A DNA stretch of 64,000 nt from an uncultured Christensenella sp. (lineage in GTDB: Bacteria; Bacillota; Clostridia; Christensenellales; Borkfalkiaceae). The position numbers were made by a program, and so were the translations under genes. Location: NCBI GenBank assembly GCA_910577875.1, contig CAJTNY010000005.1:15502-79501 (forward strand). The letters run 5' to 3'. Each line of letters starts with the position of its first letter. The first letter of the stretch is position 1. Under the pieces are notes generated by a model. The model saw nothing but the letters and a program-made list of their open reading frames with translations, did no database searches and had not been told where the DNA came from. Positions 25,366 through 33,327 of the stretch are shown in pieces.

Positions 25366-25369
25366 ACAA

Positions 25370-27604
25370 ATGAAATGTTTTGTCTTGGCAGGCGGCAGCA
25401 GCGACAGACTCTGGCCGCTTTCAAGAAGAGATTATCCCAAACAGTTTATGGAAATACGCGAAGGCAGGTCTATGTTTCAGGACACGATTCTGCGTAACAT
25501 ACCTTTCTGTGACGAGTTTGTGATTTTAACTAACAAGCGTTATGAAAACGTTGTTCGCGCACAATTGCAGGTATTTCAGGAACTGGAATATAAACTTATA
25601 TTTGAGGAAGTCGCACTTAAAACCGCGCCTGCCGTTATTATCTGTGCGCTTCAATGCGAACCTGACGAGGAAATTCTAATTGCTCCGACGGACAGTATTA
25701 TAGAAGGCGACTACAATACGACTATGACCCTTCTTAAAGCTGTCGTTAAGGAAGATAAACTGGCTGTAATAACTTGTAAACCTGCCAATTACGGGGACAG
25801 CTATAATTACGTCTATTCGGGTAAGAAAATAGTTTTCGGCGCAAAGCCTTCCAAAAACAGCCTTTGGGACACGGGAATATGGGGAGCAAAATCAAGTGTT
25901 CTTTTACAGTCGTTGGATAAGACGTTCGTCGAAAAATGTAAGACGATAAACATAAGACGTAACGTAATAGAACGCGAATGCACTGAAATTATAAAACCCG
26001 TTAATCTTATTAAAGCTGTAGCTACGAACAATTGCAAGTTTATAGAAGCGGCTTTCAAATGGACGAGAATTACTGATATATCGTCTTTTTATAATTATTA
26101 CAATAAAGCTATTAAAAATAATAAAAATGCTATAATAAACAATAACAAAGGAGTTGAGATTGTCAATATGGTTGACGACCAGCTCGTTGTTGCAAACGGA
26201 TTAAAGAACGTAGTAATCGTAAACACCCGTGATACCATTTATGTTACGCACAGTTCAAAAGAAGCCGACACGAAAGATATAGCGAACAAATATTATTCAG
26301 GAAATAAAAGATATTTTGATTTTCAGCCCAAAAAGTATGAAGTATGGGGAGTGGAAGAACTGATAGGTTCGGCGGAAGACTGCATTGTTAAGCTTATAAC
26401 CGTCTTTCCGAGAGAATTTTACGAATACAAATCAAAAAAGAACGTAGTTGCCAATCTGTTTATTACCCAAGGGTTGGCGCGTGTCGAATACGGCGAAAAA
26501 GAAAGCGAATATACCGAAAACCAGAATATAACTTTAACGGAAACAGGCAAGTACGCAATCACCAATACAGGTAAAACCAATCTGGTTTTCGTTTGCACGG
26601 AAAAAGCGATAAATACTAATTGCAATAAATCCAAGAAACTTGATTTTCTTGTAAAAATGTCGCCTTCTTTCAAGGACAATATGTGGGGCGGTACGAAAAT
26701 CCGCGATATTTTCGGAAAAGACGTGGGCGATATGGACGTAATAGCCGAAAGCTGGGAATTATCGGCTCACCCCGACGGGGAGTCCAAAGTTGCGAACGGT
26801 GAATTTACGGGCAAAACCCTTACCGAGTATATAGATATAATCGGTAAAGATAAGTTGGGCTGGAAAGCACAGGCTTACGACAGATTTCCGCTTATGATAA
26901 AACTTATCGATGCAAAACAGAGTTTGTCAATACAGGTTCATCCCGCAGACGATTACGCTATTTCCAACGAAGGCGAATACGGCAAGAACGAAATGTGGCA
27001 TATCCTCGACGCTGACGAAGACGCATATATTTATGTCGGATTTAATAAAGACGTCACGAAAGAAGAGATTATCGAGCGTATAGAGAATAATACGCTGTTG
27101 CAGGTGCTTAATAAAATTCCCGTAAAGAAGGACGAAACGTATTTTCTTAAAGCGGGTACGGTTCACGCTATCGGAGCTGGATGTCTTATATGCGAAGTCC
27201 AGCAATCATCGAACGTAACGTACAGACTGTACGATTACGGCAGGAAAGATAAAAGCGGCAAGCTCCGCGAATTGCATATAAATAAGGCTCTCGACGTTCT
27301 GGATATGAAAAAATATACTCCTAAAACGTATGAGAAGTACGACGCTATAATGCGTTATGATTTTGTCAAAACTCTTATAGGGCAATGCAAGTATTTTACG
27401 GTGAACAAATATTTCGTTGACGGAGATTGCATTTTACCTCCTTCCGATTCGAGTTTCAGAGCGTTTGTAATAGTGGGGGGCAGCGGAACAATATCCAACG
27501 GTTTCAGTTCTTACGAAATCGGTGTCGGCGATACTTGGTTCAGTGCGAATTTGGAAAATATAAACATTAACGGCAAATGTACCGTTTTGGTAGTAAATAT
27601 TTAA
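25370..27604 (+). CDS. Fusion: degenerate mannose-1-P guanylyltransferase + cupin + class I mannose-6-P isomerase
   Basis: A 744-aa three-part protein. Residues 1-310 follow the guanylyltransferase fold (LAGGSSDRLWPLSRRDYPKQF, APTDSI, WDTGIWGAK). However, the GGSGTR loop reads GGSSDR, the FVEKP motif reads FGAKP and the region between them is shortened, so activity is doubtful. Residues 320-410 are the mannose-P-isomerase cupin of bifunctional enzymes (WGVEELIGSAED). Residues 424-744 are a complete class I ManA with the zinc ligands in IQVHPADDYA, GKNEMWHI and TVHAIGAG. The last part makes mannose-6-phosphate from fructose-6-phosphate, the entry step of the GDP-rhamnose route. The frame is continuous, so this is not an assembly artefact of two genes. 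Confidence 0.88.
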   Translation: MKCFVLAGGSSDRLWPLSRRDYPKQFMEIREGRSMFQDTILRNIPFCDEFVILTNKRYENVVRAQLQVFQELEYKLIFEEVALKTAPAVIICALQCEPDEEILIAPTDSIIEGDYNTTMTLLKAVVKEDKLAVITCKPANYGDSYNYVYSGKKIVFGAKPSKNSLWDTGIWGAKSSVLLQSLDKTFVEKCKTINIRRNVIERECTEIIKPVNLIKAVATNNCKFIEAAFKWTRITDISSFYNYYNKAIKNNKNAIINNNKGVEIVNMVDDQLVVANGLKNVVIVNTRDTIYVTHSSKEADTKDIANKYYSGNKRYFDFQPKKYEVWGVEELIGSAEDCIVKLITVFPREFYEYKSKKNVVANLFITQGLARVEYGEKESEYTENQNITLTETGKYAITNTGKTNLVFVCTEKAINTNCNKSKKLDFLVKMSPSFKDNMWGGTKIRDIFGKDVGDMDVIAESWELSAHPDGESKVANGEFTGKTLTEYIDIIGKDKLGWKAQAYDRFPLMIKLIDAKQSLSIQVHPADDYAISNEGEYGKNEMWHILDADEDAYIYVGFNKDVTKEEIIERIENNTLLQVLNKIPVKKDETYFLKAGTVHAIGAGCLICEVQQSSNVTYRLYDYGRKDKSGKLRELHINKALDVLDMKKYTPKTYEKYDAIMRYDFVKTLIGQCKYFTVNKYFVDGDCILPPSDSSFRAFVIVGGSGTISNGFSSYEIGVGDTWFSANLENININGKCTVLVVNI

Positions 27605-27612
27605 GGTTTAAA

Positions 27613-28656
27613 ATGAAAATAGCGGTTGATTGCAGATATATAGGTCATTCCGGAATAGGAAGGGTGTGCGAGGGGATTTTAGATAATCTCGATTATAGCG
27701 AAAACGAATATTTTCTTATAGGGCAAAAGAAATATCTCGAAAAGTATATCGGTGCGCATATAGTTGAAAACGACACGGAACCGTATTCTTTCAAGGGCCT
27801 GAGATCGTTCGATAAAAAGCTCAATAAATTATGCGACGCTATAATTATTCCTAATTTCCTTATTCCTTTTGGCATAAAAATACCTGTATATTCAGTTATG
27901 CACGATTTGATTTTTCTCGATTTGAAACAGACCACGAGAGGGATAAAAGACAGACTTATAAAGAAAATTCTCTTAAAACGCTGTATGAAGAGGTCAAAAG
28001 CAATAACGTGTGTTTCTGCTTTTACCCTGTCGCGTTGCAAACACTATTTCGGCAGATATGCAGAAAAATGCTATGTGGCTTATCAGGGACTTTCAAAAGA
28101 TATAATTAATTATGCGGAGCATAATGCTTATATATCGGTAAAAGAGGACAAAATCGTTTTTGTTGGAAATGTTAAGCCCCACAAGGGTTTAAAAACTTTG
28201 CTCGACGCTTTTTCACAAGTCAGCGGACTTACTTTAAAGATTATCGGAGAAAAAGAAAATTTTTTAACAGGTATGAATTTGGATGTGAGCGCGTACGAAC
28301 ATGTTTTTTTTACGGGCAGGATATCCGATGAAGAGCTTTTCAGCGAAATTGAGAGCGCAAAATTTCTAATTCAGCCCTCTCTATATGAAGGCTTCGGGAT
28401 ACCTCCATTGGAAGCGCTATATCTTGGTACACAGCCGATTATATCTGATATCGAAGTGTTCAGAGAGGTATATAAGGACTTACCGGTAGTTTATTTTGTT
28501 GACGAAAAAGACTTGACCGAAAAGATGAAACGCAGTCCTGAGACCGTAGATTGCAGAGAATTTATAAACAAACAGTATAATTATAAGAATTTCGTGCGAA
28601 ATATTTTGAATCGGATAGGGACATATAGTGGAAAACACCAGTCGGATAAAACTTAA
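27613..28656 (+). CDS. Glycosyltransferase family 4
   Basis: A 347-aa GT4 enzyme. The ATG of MKIAVDCRYIGHSGIGRV is used because that opening is typical (DxR...GIGR) and it lies 8 bp after the previous stop. The C-terminal domain shows FVGNVKPHKGLKTLLDAF and the E-x7-E motif in YEGFGIPPLEALYLG, common in mannosyl- and rhamnosyltransferases of O-antigen and capsule loci. The 3' end overlaps the Wzy-like gene by 29 bp. Donor and linkage unknown. Confidence 0.88.
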   Translation: MKIAVDCRYIGHSGIGRVCEGILDNLDYSENEYFLIGQKKYLEKYIGAHIVENDTEPYSFKGLRSFDKKLNKLCDAIIIPNFLIPFGIKIPVYSVMHDLIFLDLKQTTRGIKDRLIKKILLKRCMKRSKAITCVSAFTLSRCKHYFGRYAEKCYVAYQGLSKDIINYAEHNAYISVKEDKIVFVGNVKPHKGLKTLLDAFSQVSGLTLKIIGEKENFLTGMNLDVSAYEHVFFTGRISDEELFSEIESAKFLIQPSLYEGFGIPPLEALYLGTQPIISDIEVFREVYKDLPVVYFVDEKDLTEKMKRSPETVDCREFINKQYNYKNFVRNILNRIGTYSGKHQSDKT

Positions 28657-29881
28657 TAAAAAGAGTTTTTTAAGCGATATAAAAATAAACGTCGATACGT
28701 TTATTCATATCTTTTGTTTTCTTTCCGTGCTGTTTATCGGCGCAGATTTGCTGGGCGTTAACGTAGGGGTGAATCTGCGTTTCGACCAGGTTTTATTATT
28801 TGTATTTGCGTTATTGCTGACGGTAAAAGGTAAATATAGGTTTACATTTAATATTTGGATTATTTTGTTCGCCTTGTTTCCGCTGGTTTCGATATTTTCG
28901 GCTGTCAGTATAAAAAGAGGAATCTTATTTTATTTTTCAATAGCTTATAACATTATTTTTTTGTTTTATGGCTTTGCAAGCTATGTGAGAACTTACGGAC
29001 TTGCTAAATTTATAAAAATATTGCGGAAAACCTGTTACGTTCAATTCGTTCTTTTTCTTTTGCAATATTTTTTAAAAATCGTATTAAATTACGAATTTTC
29101 TTTTTTACCGACATATGGTTCTTATATGGGAATACCGAGATTTCGCCTTTGGTTTTATGAACCGAGTTACTTAGCGAATTATATGGTTTTTTGGTTTTCT
29201 ATATCTTTTTATATGTATTTAATTGAAAAAGATAAAAACTATTTTAAAGATATTGTATTTTGTGCTCTTATGCTTATTCTAACGACTTCTACTACCGGTT
29301 TTCTCGGTATAGCGTTGGTTATCGGTATAATTTATATTATTTGGCTGTTAAAAAGTATAACGATAAAAAAGTTAATTTTTCCCGTTGTAATTTTTATTTT
29401 AATGGTCATTGCTTATTATGTTTTTAATGATATATTCGAAGTGTTTATCGGTAGATTATTTAATAGTTCGCTTGACGAGGCTTCGGGCGGAAGAATAACA
29501 GGATGGACAGAAACCTTTAAAGTATTTAAAGAAAATCCGCTATTCGGAGTGGGACCGGGAAACTATGGTTTGTATCTCGGCGAAGACGCCGGGTATGTTC
29601 CTTCTAACGTCACTCTCGAACTTATGGCGACATTAGGTATTTTCTCGACATTAGCTTTTTATGCATTAACTTTACGGTTAATAGTCAAATCTATAAAAAT
29701 TTACAAAAGAGAAAAGAATTCAGAGACAAAATTATTGGTGGCCTGTGCGATAGGTTTATTAATATTTACAGTTATTTTGCAGGTTAATCAGGGATATTTA
29801 AGACTTTATCACTGGATGTTTTTCGGTATAATGGAAGGCGGAATACTCAAATACAAGTGGAGCATTTTAAAGAAGAAATGA
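28628..29881 (+). CDS. O-antigen/capsule polymerase-like membrane protein (Wzy type)
   Basis: A 417-aa protein with about ten to twelve hydrophobic helices and a large loop containing GGRITGWTETFKVFKENPLFGVGPGNYG, the Wzy_C/O-antigen ligase signature. It would polymerise lipid-linked repeat units outside the membrane. The start is GTG with ATAGGG upstream and lies inside the previous gene. The sequence is markedly AT-rich compared with the sugar-nucleotide genes upstream, as is usual for wzy. A ligase role cannot be excluded. Confidence 0.85.
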   Translation: MENTSRIKLNKKSFLSDIKINVDTFIHIFCFLSVLFIGADLLGVNVGVNLRFDQVLLFVFALLLTVKGKYRFTFNIWIILFALFPLVSIFSAVSIKRGILFYFSIAYNIIFLFYGFASYVRTYGLAKFIKILRKTCYVQFVLFLLQYFLKIVLNYEFSFLPTYGSYMGIPRFRLWFYEPSYLANYMVFWFSISFYMYLIEKDKNYFKDIVFCALMLILTTSTTGFLGIALVIGIIYIIWLLKSITIKKLIFPVVIFILMVIAYYVFNDIFEVFIGRLFNSSLDEASGGRITGWTETFKVFKENPLFGVGPGNYGLYLGEDAGYVPSNVTLELMATLGIFSTLAFYALTLRLIVKSIKIYKREKNSETKLLVACAIGLLIFTVILQVNQGYLRLYHWMFFGIMEGGILKYKWSILKKK

Positions 29882-30903
29882 AAGAACTTATAATTAATGG
29901 TAGATTTTATGCTCAAAATCTTACAGGAGTACAACGTGTAGGTAAAGAAATTGTCAGATATTTATCGGAGATGGAAGACGTTCGGGTTATCGTGGCTTTA
30001 CCTCCCGATGCAGTCGTGTCTGATGATGATCGATTCTCAAATGTTGAATACTGTGTGACAGGTAAATATATAGGTAATAAATGGGAACAATTTTCGTTGC
30101 CTCGTTTTTGCAAGAAAAGAAAACTTCCGCTTTTATGTACAGGCAATCTCGCGCCGTTTTTTTATCGTTCGTCCGTTATTTTACACGATGTAACATTTAA
30201 GGAAAAGAATAGTTATGCGCCGAAACGCTCGTGGGTTTTAAAAACCAAGTTGATGGTACGAAGTTATATTTACAGAAGTAAAAATATTTTTACAGATTCG
30301 GAATTTTCTGCCGGCAGGATAAGAAAATTTTATAAACGAGTTAAAAATATAACAGTTCTTAATCTCGGATATGAGCATATTCAAAGATTGAAAAGTCAAA
30401 CTGTCGAAGGGTTGCCCGAAAAATTTTTTCTTTCGGTTGGTTCTGTAAATCCCAATAAAAATTTTCAATACGTATTAAGTCTTGCTAAAAATAATCCCGA
30501 CTTAACGTTTGTTATAGCCGGTAAAAAAAGAGCGTTTTCCGATTACGTTTGTAATATGGAATTAAAAAACGTTATTTTTACGGATTATGTTACCGATGAA
30601 CAATTAAAATGGTTATATGAAAATTGTTACGGCTTTATATTGCCTTCATTATATGAGGGGTTTGGTATGCCTCCTTTAGAAGCGGCAGGTGCCGGGTGTA
30701 GGAGATTATATTTATCCGATATTCCGGTATTCAGGGAAATATATGACGGTTGTGCAAAGTTTTTTAATCCGAACGATTATGAGAATACGGTTAATTTAAA
30801 AGAAAATTTGTGCATATCGGAGGAAAAATTTACAACTTTATTCAAAAAATATAGTTGGCGGCAAACAGTGGAAACTATTTGTAATACGATTTTTAAAGAT
30901 TAA
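29878..30903 (+). CDS. Glycosyltransferase family 4
   Basis: A 341-aa GT4 enzyme. The ATG overlaps the wzy stop (ATGA) and is followed by KELIINGRFYAQNLTGVQRVGKEIV, a standard opening for this group; a longer GTG start inside wzy is less likely. It has SVGSVNPNKNFQYVLSL and the E-x7-E motif YEGFGMPPLEAAGAG. It resembles the transferase at 27613 in the GFG(I/M)PPLEA block, so both may use related donors. AT-rich. Confidence 0.87.
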   Translation: MKELIINGRFYAQNLTGVQRVGKEIVRYLSEMEDVRVIVALPPDAVVSDDDRFSNVEYCVTGKYIGNKWEQFSLPRFCKKRKLPLLCTGNLAPFFYRSSVILHDVTFKEKNSYAPKRSWVLKTKLMVRSYIYRSKNIFTDSEFSAGRIRKFYKRVKNITVLNLGYEHIQRLKSQTVEGLPEKFFLSVGSVNPNKNFQYVLSLAKNNPDLTFVIAGKKRAFSDYVCNMELKNVIFTDYVTDEQLKWLYENCYGFILPSLYEGFGMPPLEAAGAGCRRLYLSDIPVFREIYDGCAKFFNPNDYENTVNLKENLCISEEKFTTLFKKYSWRQTVETICNTIFKD

Positions 30904-30911
30904 AAATTTCT

Positions 30912-32393
30912 ATGGCAAAAAGCATAACAACAAAAAAAATTGCTTTTAACTTAATAATGTCGGTAGTAGCACAAGCAATATCGTTAATTGTTACGTTTGT
31001 GCTTTACTTAATTGTACCGAAGTTCATTCCGAAGCTTGAATATTCCTATTGGCAGACATATATGCTTTATGCCGGACAAGTAACGATTTTTCATTTAGGA
31101 ATTGTCGACGGGCTTATTTTAAGATATTCGCAATACGATTATGAAGAATTGGATAAATGCCGTGTACGTTCGCAATTCAAATTTGTTTTTGCATTGACTG
31201 CTTTTTTTTCTGTTATCGCTTTAGTTGCGGGTTTAGTATTTTGCGGTGGAGCGACAAGACTTATCGTAATTTTAGTCGCCGCTTCAATAATTACAAAAAA
31301 TATAGTAATATATACTTCTTCGACATTTCAGCTTACTAATAGAATTTCAAGATATACGATTTTTATAATTTTACAGAAACTAAGTTACGGAATCTTTATA
31401 TCCATATTACTGATTTGTAAGGTACAGGATTTTTATTTATATTGTATAGGTGATTTGTTCGGCGATGTAATTGCTATCGGTGTTGCCTTATTTTTAAATA
31501 AAGGAATGTATTTCGGAAAATCTATTAGAGGGCGGGAAGTTTTTAATGAAACAAAGCTGAATATTGTTGCAGGCGCTATGCTTATGCTCGCGAATTATTC
31601 TGTAATGCTTTTGACGACTGGAGCTAAGATGATAGTTCAATGGCGCTGGGATGAGTTGACATTCAGTGAAATTTCGTTTGCATTCAGTGTTACCAGTTTG
31701 TTTCTTACTTTTGTGGCGGCTATGGGACCTATTTTGTTTCCTTCGTTAAAGCGTGTAGAAGAGGAAAATCTTCCCGAAATGTATAAAAGCATAAGAGGAA
31801 TGATTTCTCCTATTTTGTTTTTGGCGCTTTTATTCTATTTTCCCGGTTGCTGGATATTGAATAAATGGCTTCCTAATTATTCCGAAAGTTTACCTTATCT
31901 CGGTGTATTGTTGCCTCTTATTATTTTTTCGTCGAAAGTTAGTTTACTTACGAACAACTATCTTAAAGTTTACAGAAAAGAAAAATTAATGCTTATAATA
32001 AACTTGGTTTCAGCGGCGGCAGGTTTGTGTGCGTTTATGATTTGCGCATATCTATTCGATAGTCTTACCGCGTTATTGATAAGCGTTGTCGCGATTATTA
32101 TGTTGAATTCGATTGTGTCTGAAATTTTCGTTTCGAGAATAATCAAAAAAAATCTTGTAAAAGATTTTATTATCGAAAGCGTAATGACTGTCGGTTTTAT
32201 CGTTATTGTCAAATTGCTGGATTTGAAATACGGATGTATTGCTTATGCTTGCGTATTTTTACTGTACTGTGCCGTAAATTATAAATATCTTGTGTCTCTT
32301 TTTAAAAAACTATTTAAAAGGAATAAAAAACTATCTCAATCTTCGGATGTAGCCGAAGAAGTTACAGACGAAACTGACTTGAATAATGAATAA
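30912..32393 (+). CDS. Polysaccharide flippase (Wzx/MATE-like)
   Basis: A 493-aa protein with about twelve to fourteen membrane helices, beginning ITTKKIAFNLIMSVVAQAISLIVTFVL in the manner of polysaccharide biosynthesis (RfbX-type) exporters. It probably flips the undecaprenyl-linked repeat unit to the outer face for the polymerase. The C-terminal 25 residues are polar and acidic (SQSSDVAEEVTDETDLNNE). Last gene of the operon, followed by a strong terminator. AT-rich. No chain-length regulator or initiating sugar-phosphate transferase is in the window. Confidence 0.88.
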   Translation: MAKSITTKKIAFNLIMSVVAQAISLIVTFVLYLIVPKFIPKLEYSYWQTYMLYAGQVTIFHLGIVDGLILRYSQYDYEELDKCRVRSQFKFVFALTAFFSVIALVAGLVFCGGATRLIVILVAASIITKNIVIYTSSTFQLTNRISRYTIFIILQKLSYGIFISILLICKVQDFYLYCIGDLFGDVIAIGVALFLNKGMYFGKSIRGREVFNETKLNIVAGAMLMLANYSVMLLTTGAKMIVQWRWDELTFSEISFAFSVTSLFLTFVAAMGPILFPSLKRVEEENLPEMYKSIRGMISPILFLALLFYFPGCWILNKWLPNYSESLPYLGVLLPLIIFSSKVSLLTNNYLKVYRKEKLMLIINLVSAAAGLCAFMICAYLFDSLTALLISVVAIIMLNSIVSEIFVSRIIKKNLVKDFIIESVMTVGFIVIVKLLDLKYGCIAYACVFLLYCAVNYKYLVSLFKKLFKRNKKLSQSSDVAEEVTDETDLNNE

Positions 32394-32406
32394 AAAATAA
32401 TATTAA

Positions 32407-32458
32407 AACGTAAAAGATTTCGGTTCGGCGTTGTCGTCGGACCGAAATCTTTTACGTT
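32407..32458 (+). terminator. Terminator of the polysaccharide operon
   Basis: An 18-bp perfect stem (AACGTAAAAGATTTCGGT and its complement) with a 16-base loop directly after the flippase gene. The T-rich side (TCTTTTACGTTAATTTC) is interrupted, so termination may be bidirectional or incomplete. Confidence 0.75.
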
Positions 32459-32478
32459 AATTTCCCAAAAACTCGGTA

Positions 32479-32507
32479 TTGACAAAGTAGTATTGTTGTA
32501 ATATAAT
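32479..32507 (+). promoter_or_regulatory. Perfect consensus promoter of the two-component genes
   Basis: TTGACA, exactly 17 bases, TATAAT. Transcription should start near 32514, giving a leader of about 78 nt that contains two adjacent hairpins before the response-regulator ATG. Confidence 0.8.
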
Positions 32508-32524
32508 TTAATTAATCAAGTTTA

Positions 32525-32568
32525 GACGGGGACGTCCCCGTCAGGCTTTTTGTTACACAAAAAGCCTG
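32525..32568 (+). promoter_or_regulatory. Two adjacent perfect hairpins in the response-regulator leader
   Basis: GACGGGGACGTCCCCGTC is an 18-bp perfect palindrome, and CAGGCTTTTTGT pairs with ACAAAAAGCCTG around a 3-base loop; the two elements share one base. They fill the leader between promoter and gene. The first has no loop, so as DNA it is a good operator and as RNA it would need to open a few central bases. The second contains TTTTT in its left arm and is followed by GAAAAAG, not a T-run, so it is not a standard terminator. Confidence 0.5.
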
Positions 32569-32591
32569 AAAAAGCATTAATCGGTAATATT

Positions 32592-33293
32592 ATGATAAGA
32601 GTAGCAATCGTCGATGACGACAGACTGTATCAGTCGCAGGTGAAAGATTATATAGAAGCGTATTCCAAAGAATCCGGCATAGAGTTCGGCGTAACGCTTT
32701 ATAACAGCGGAATGGATTTTATTACGGACTATAAACCCGTTTTCGATATAGCTTTTCTCGATATAGAGATGCCTTTAATTGACGGTATGACCACTGCGAG
32801 AAAACTGCGTCAGACGGACAGCGAAATCTGCATCGTGTTTATTACCAAAATGGCCAAATACGCTATAGAAGGTTACGAGGTGAACGCGGTCGATTTCGTT
32901 GTTAAACCTATTAAGTATTTTAACTTTAAGGACAAACTTAAAAAAGCTATCAAGTACGTTGAAGCGCGCAGCGCGAACGACATACTTATTAAAAGCGATG
33001 GAAGCTACTTCCGTATTCCCGTCAATCAGATTTACTATATTGAAAAAGATAAAAATTATATCATATACAATACTGCCCAGGGCGAATTGAGAGAACGGCG
33101 GAGTATGGAAGATATGGCAGAACTTCTTAAAGGAAACGGCTTTTCAATGTGCAACAGCGGTTGTATTGTCAATCTTCGTTTTATTCAACAGGTCTCGCAG
33201 ACGGACGTAACGGTAAACGGCGTTTGTCTACCGCTTTCGAGACGCAGGGTAAAAGACTTCAAAACGGATATGCTTAAATTTTTACGCGGTTAG
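32592..33293 (+). CDS. LytTR-family response regulator
   Basis: A 233-aa regulator. The N-terminal receiver has acidic DDD near residue 9, the phosphorylation site in FLDIEMPLIDG (about D55), the conserved T in FITKMAKYA and the K of VVKPIKY. The C-terminal LytTR DNA-binding domain (about 130-233) has IYYIEKDKNYIIYNT and the terminal CLPLSRRRVKDFK. The ATG of MIRVAIVDDD is used; only a weak ribosome site is visible. The kinase gene follows after 34 bp. LytTR regulators bind paired 9-bp direct repeats spaced by 12 bp; a loose match lies upstream of the GH3 gene at 35063. Confidence 0.92.
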   Translation: MIRVAIVDDDRLYQSQVKDYIEAYSKESGIEFGVTLYNSGMDFITDYKPVFDIAFLDIEMPLIDGMTTARKLRQTDSEICIVFITKMAKYAIEGYEVNAVDFVVKPIKYFNFKDKLKKAIKYVEARSANDILIKSDGSYFRIPVNQIYYIEKDKNYIIYNTAQGELRERRSMEDMAELLKGNGFSMCNSGCIVNLRFIQQVSQTDVTVNGVCLPLSRRRVKDFKTDMLKFLRG

Positions 33294-33327
33294 AACAGCG
33301 GAATAAAAACTGCAAGGAGGGCGAAGA

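Noticed and set aside
25370..27604. Assembly-made fusion of two separate genes
   Set aside because: The frame is continuous across all three domains, with linker sequence of normal codon use and no stop or internal ribosome site with a start codon between them.
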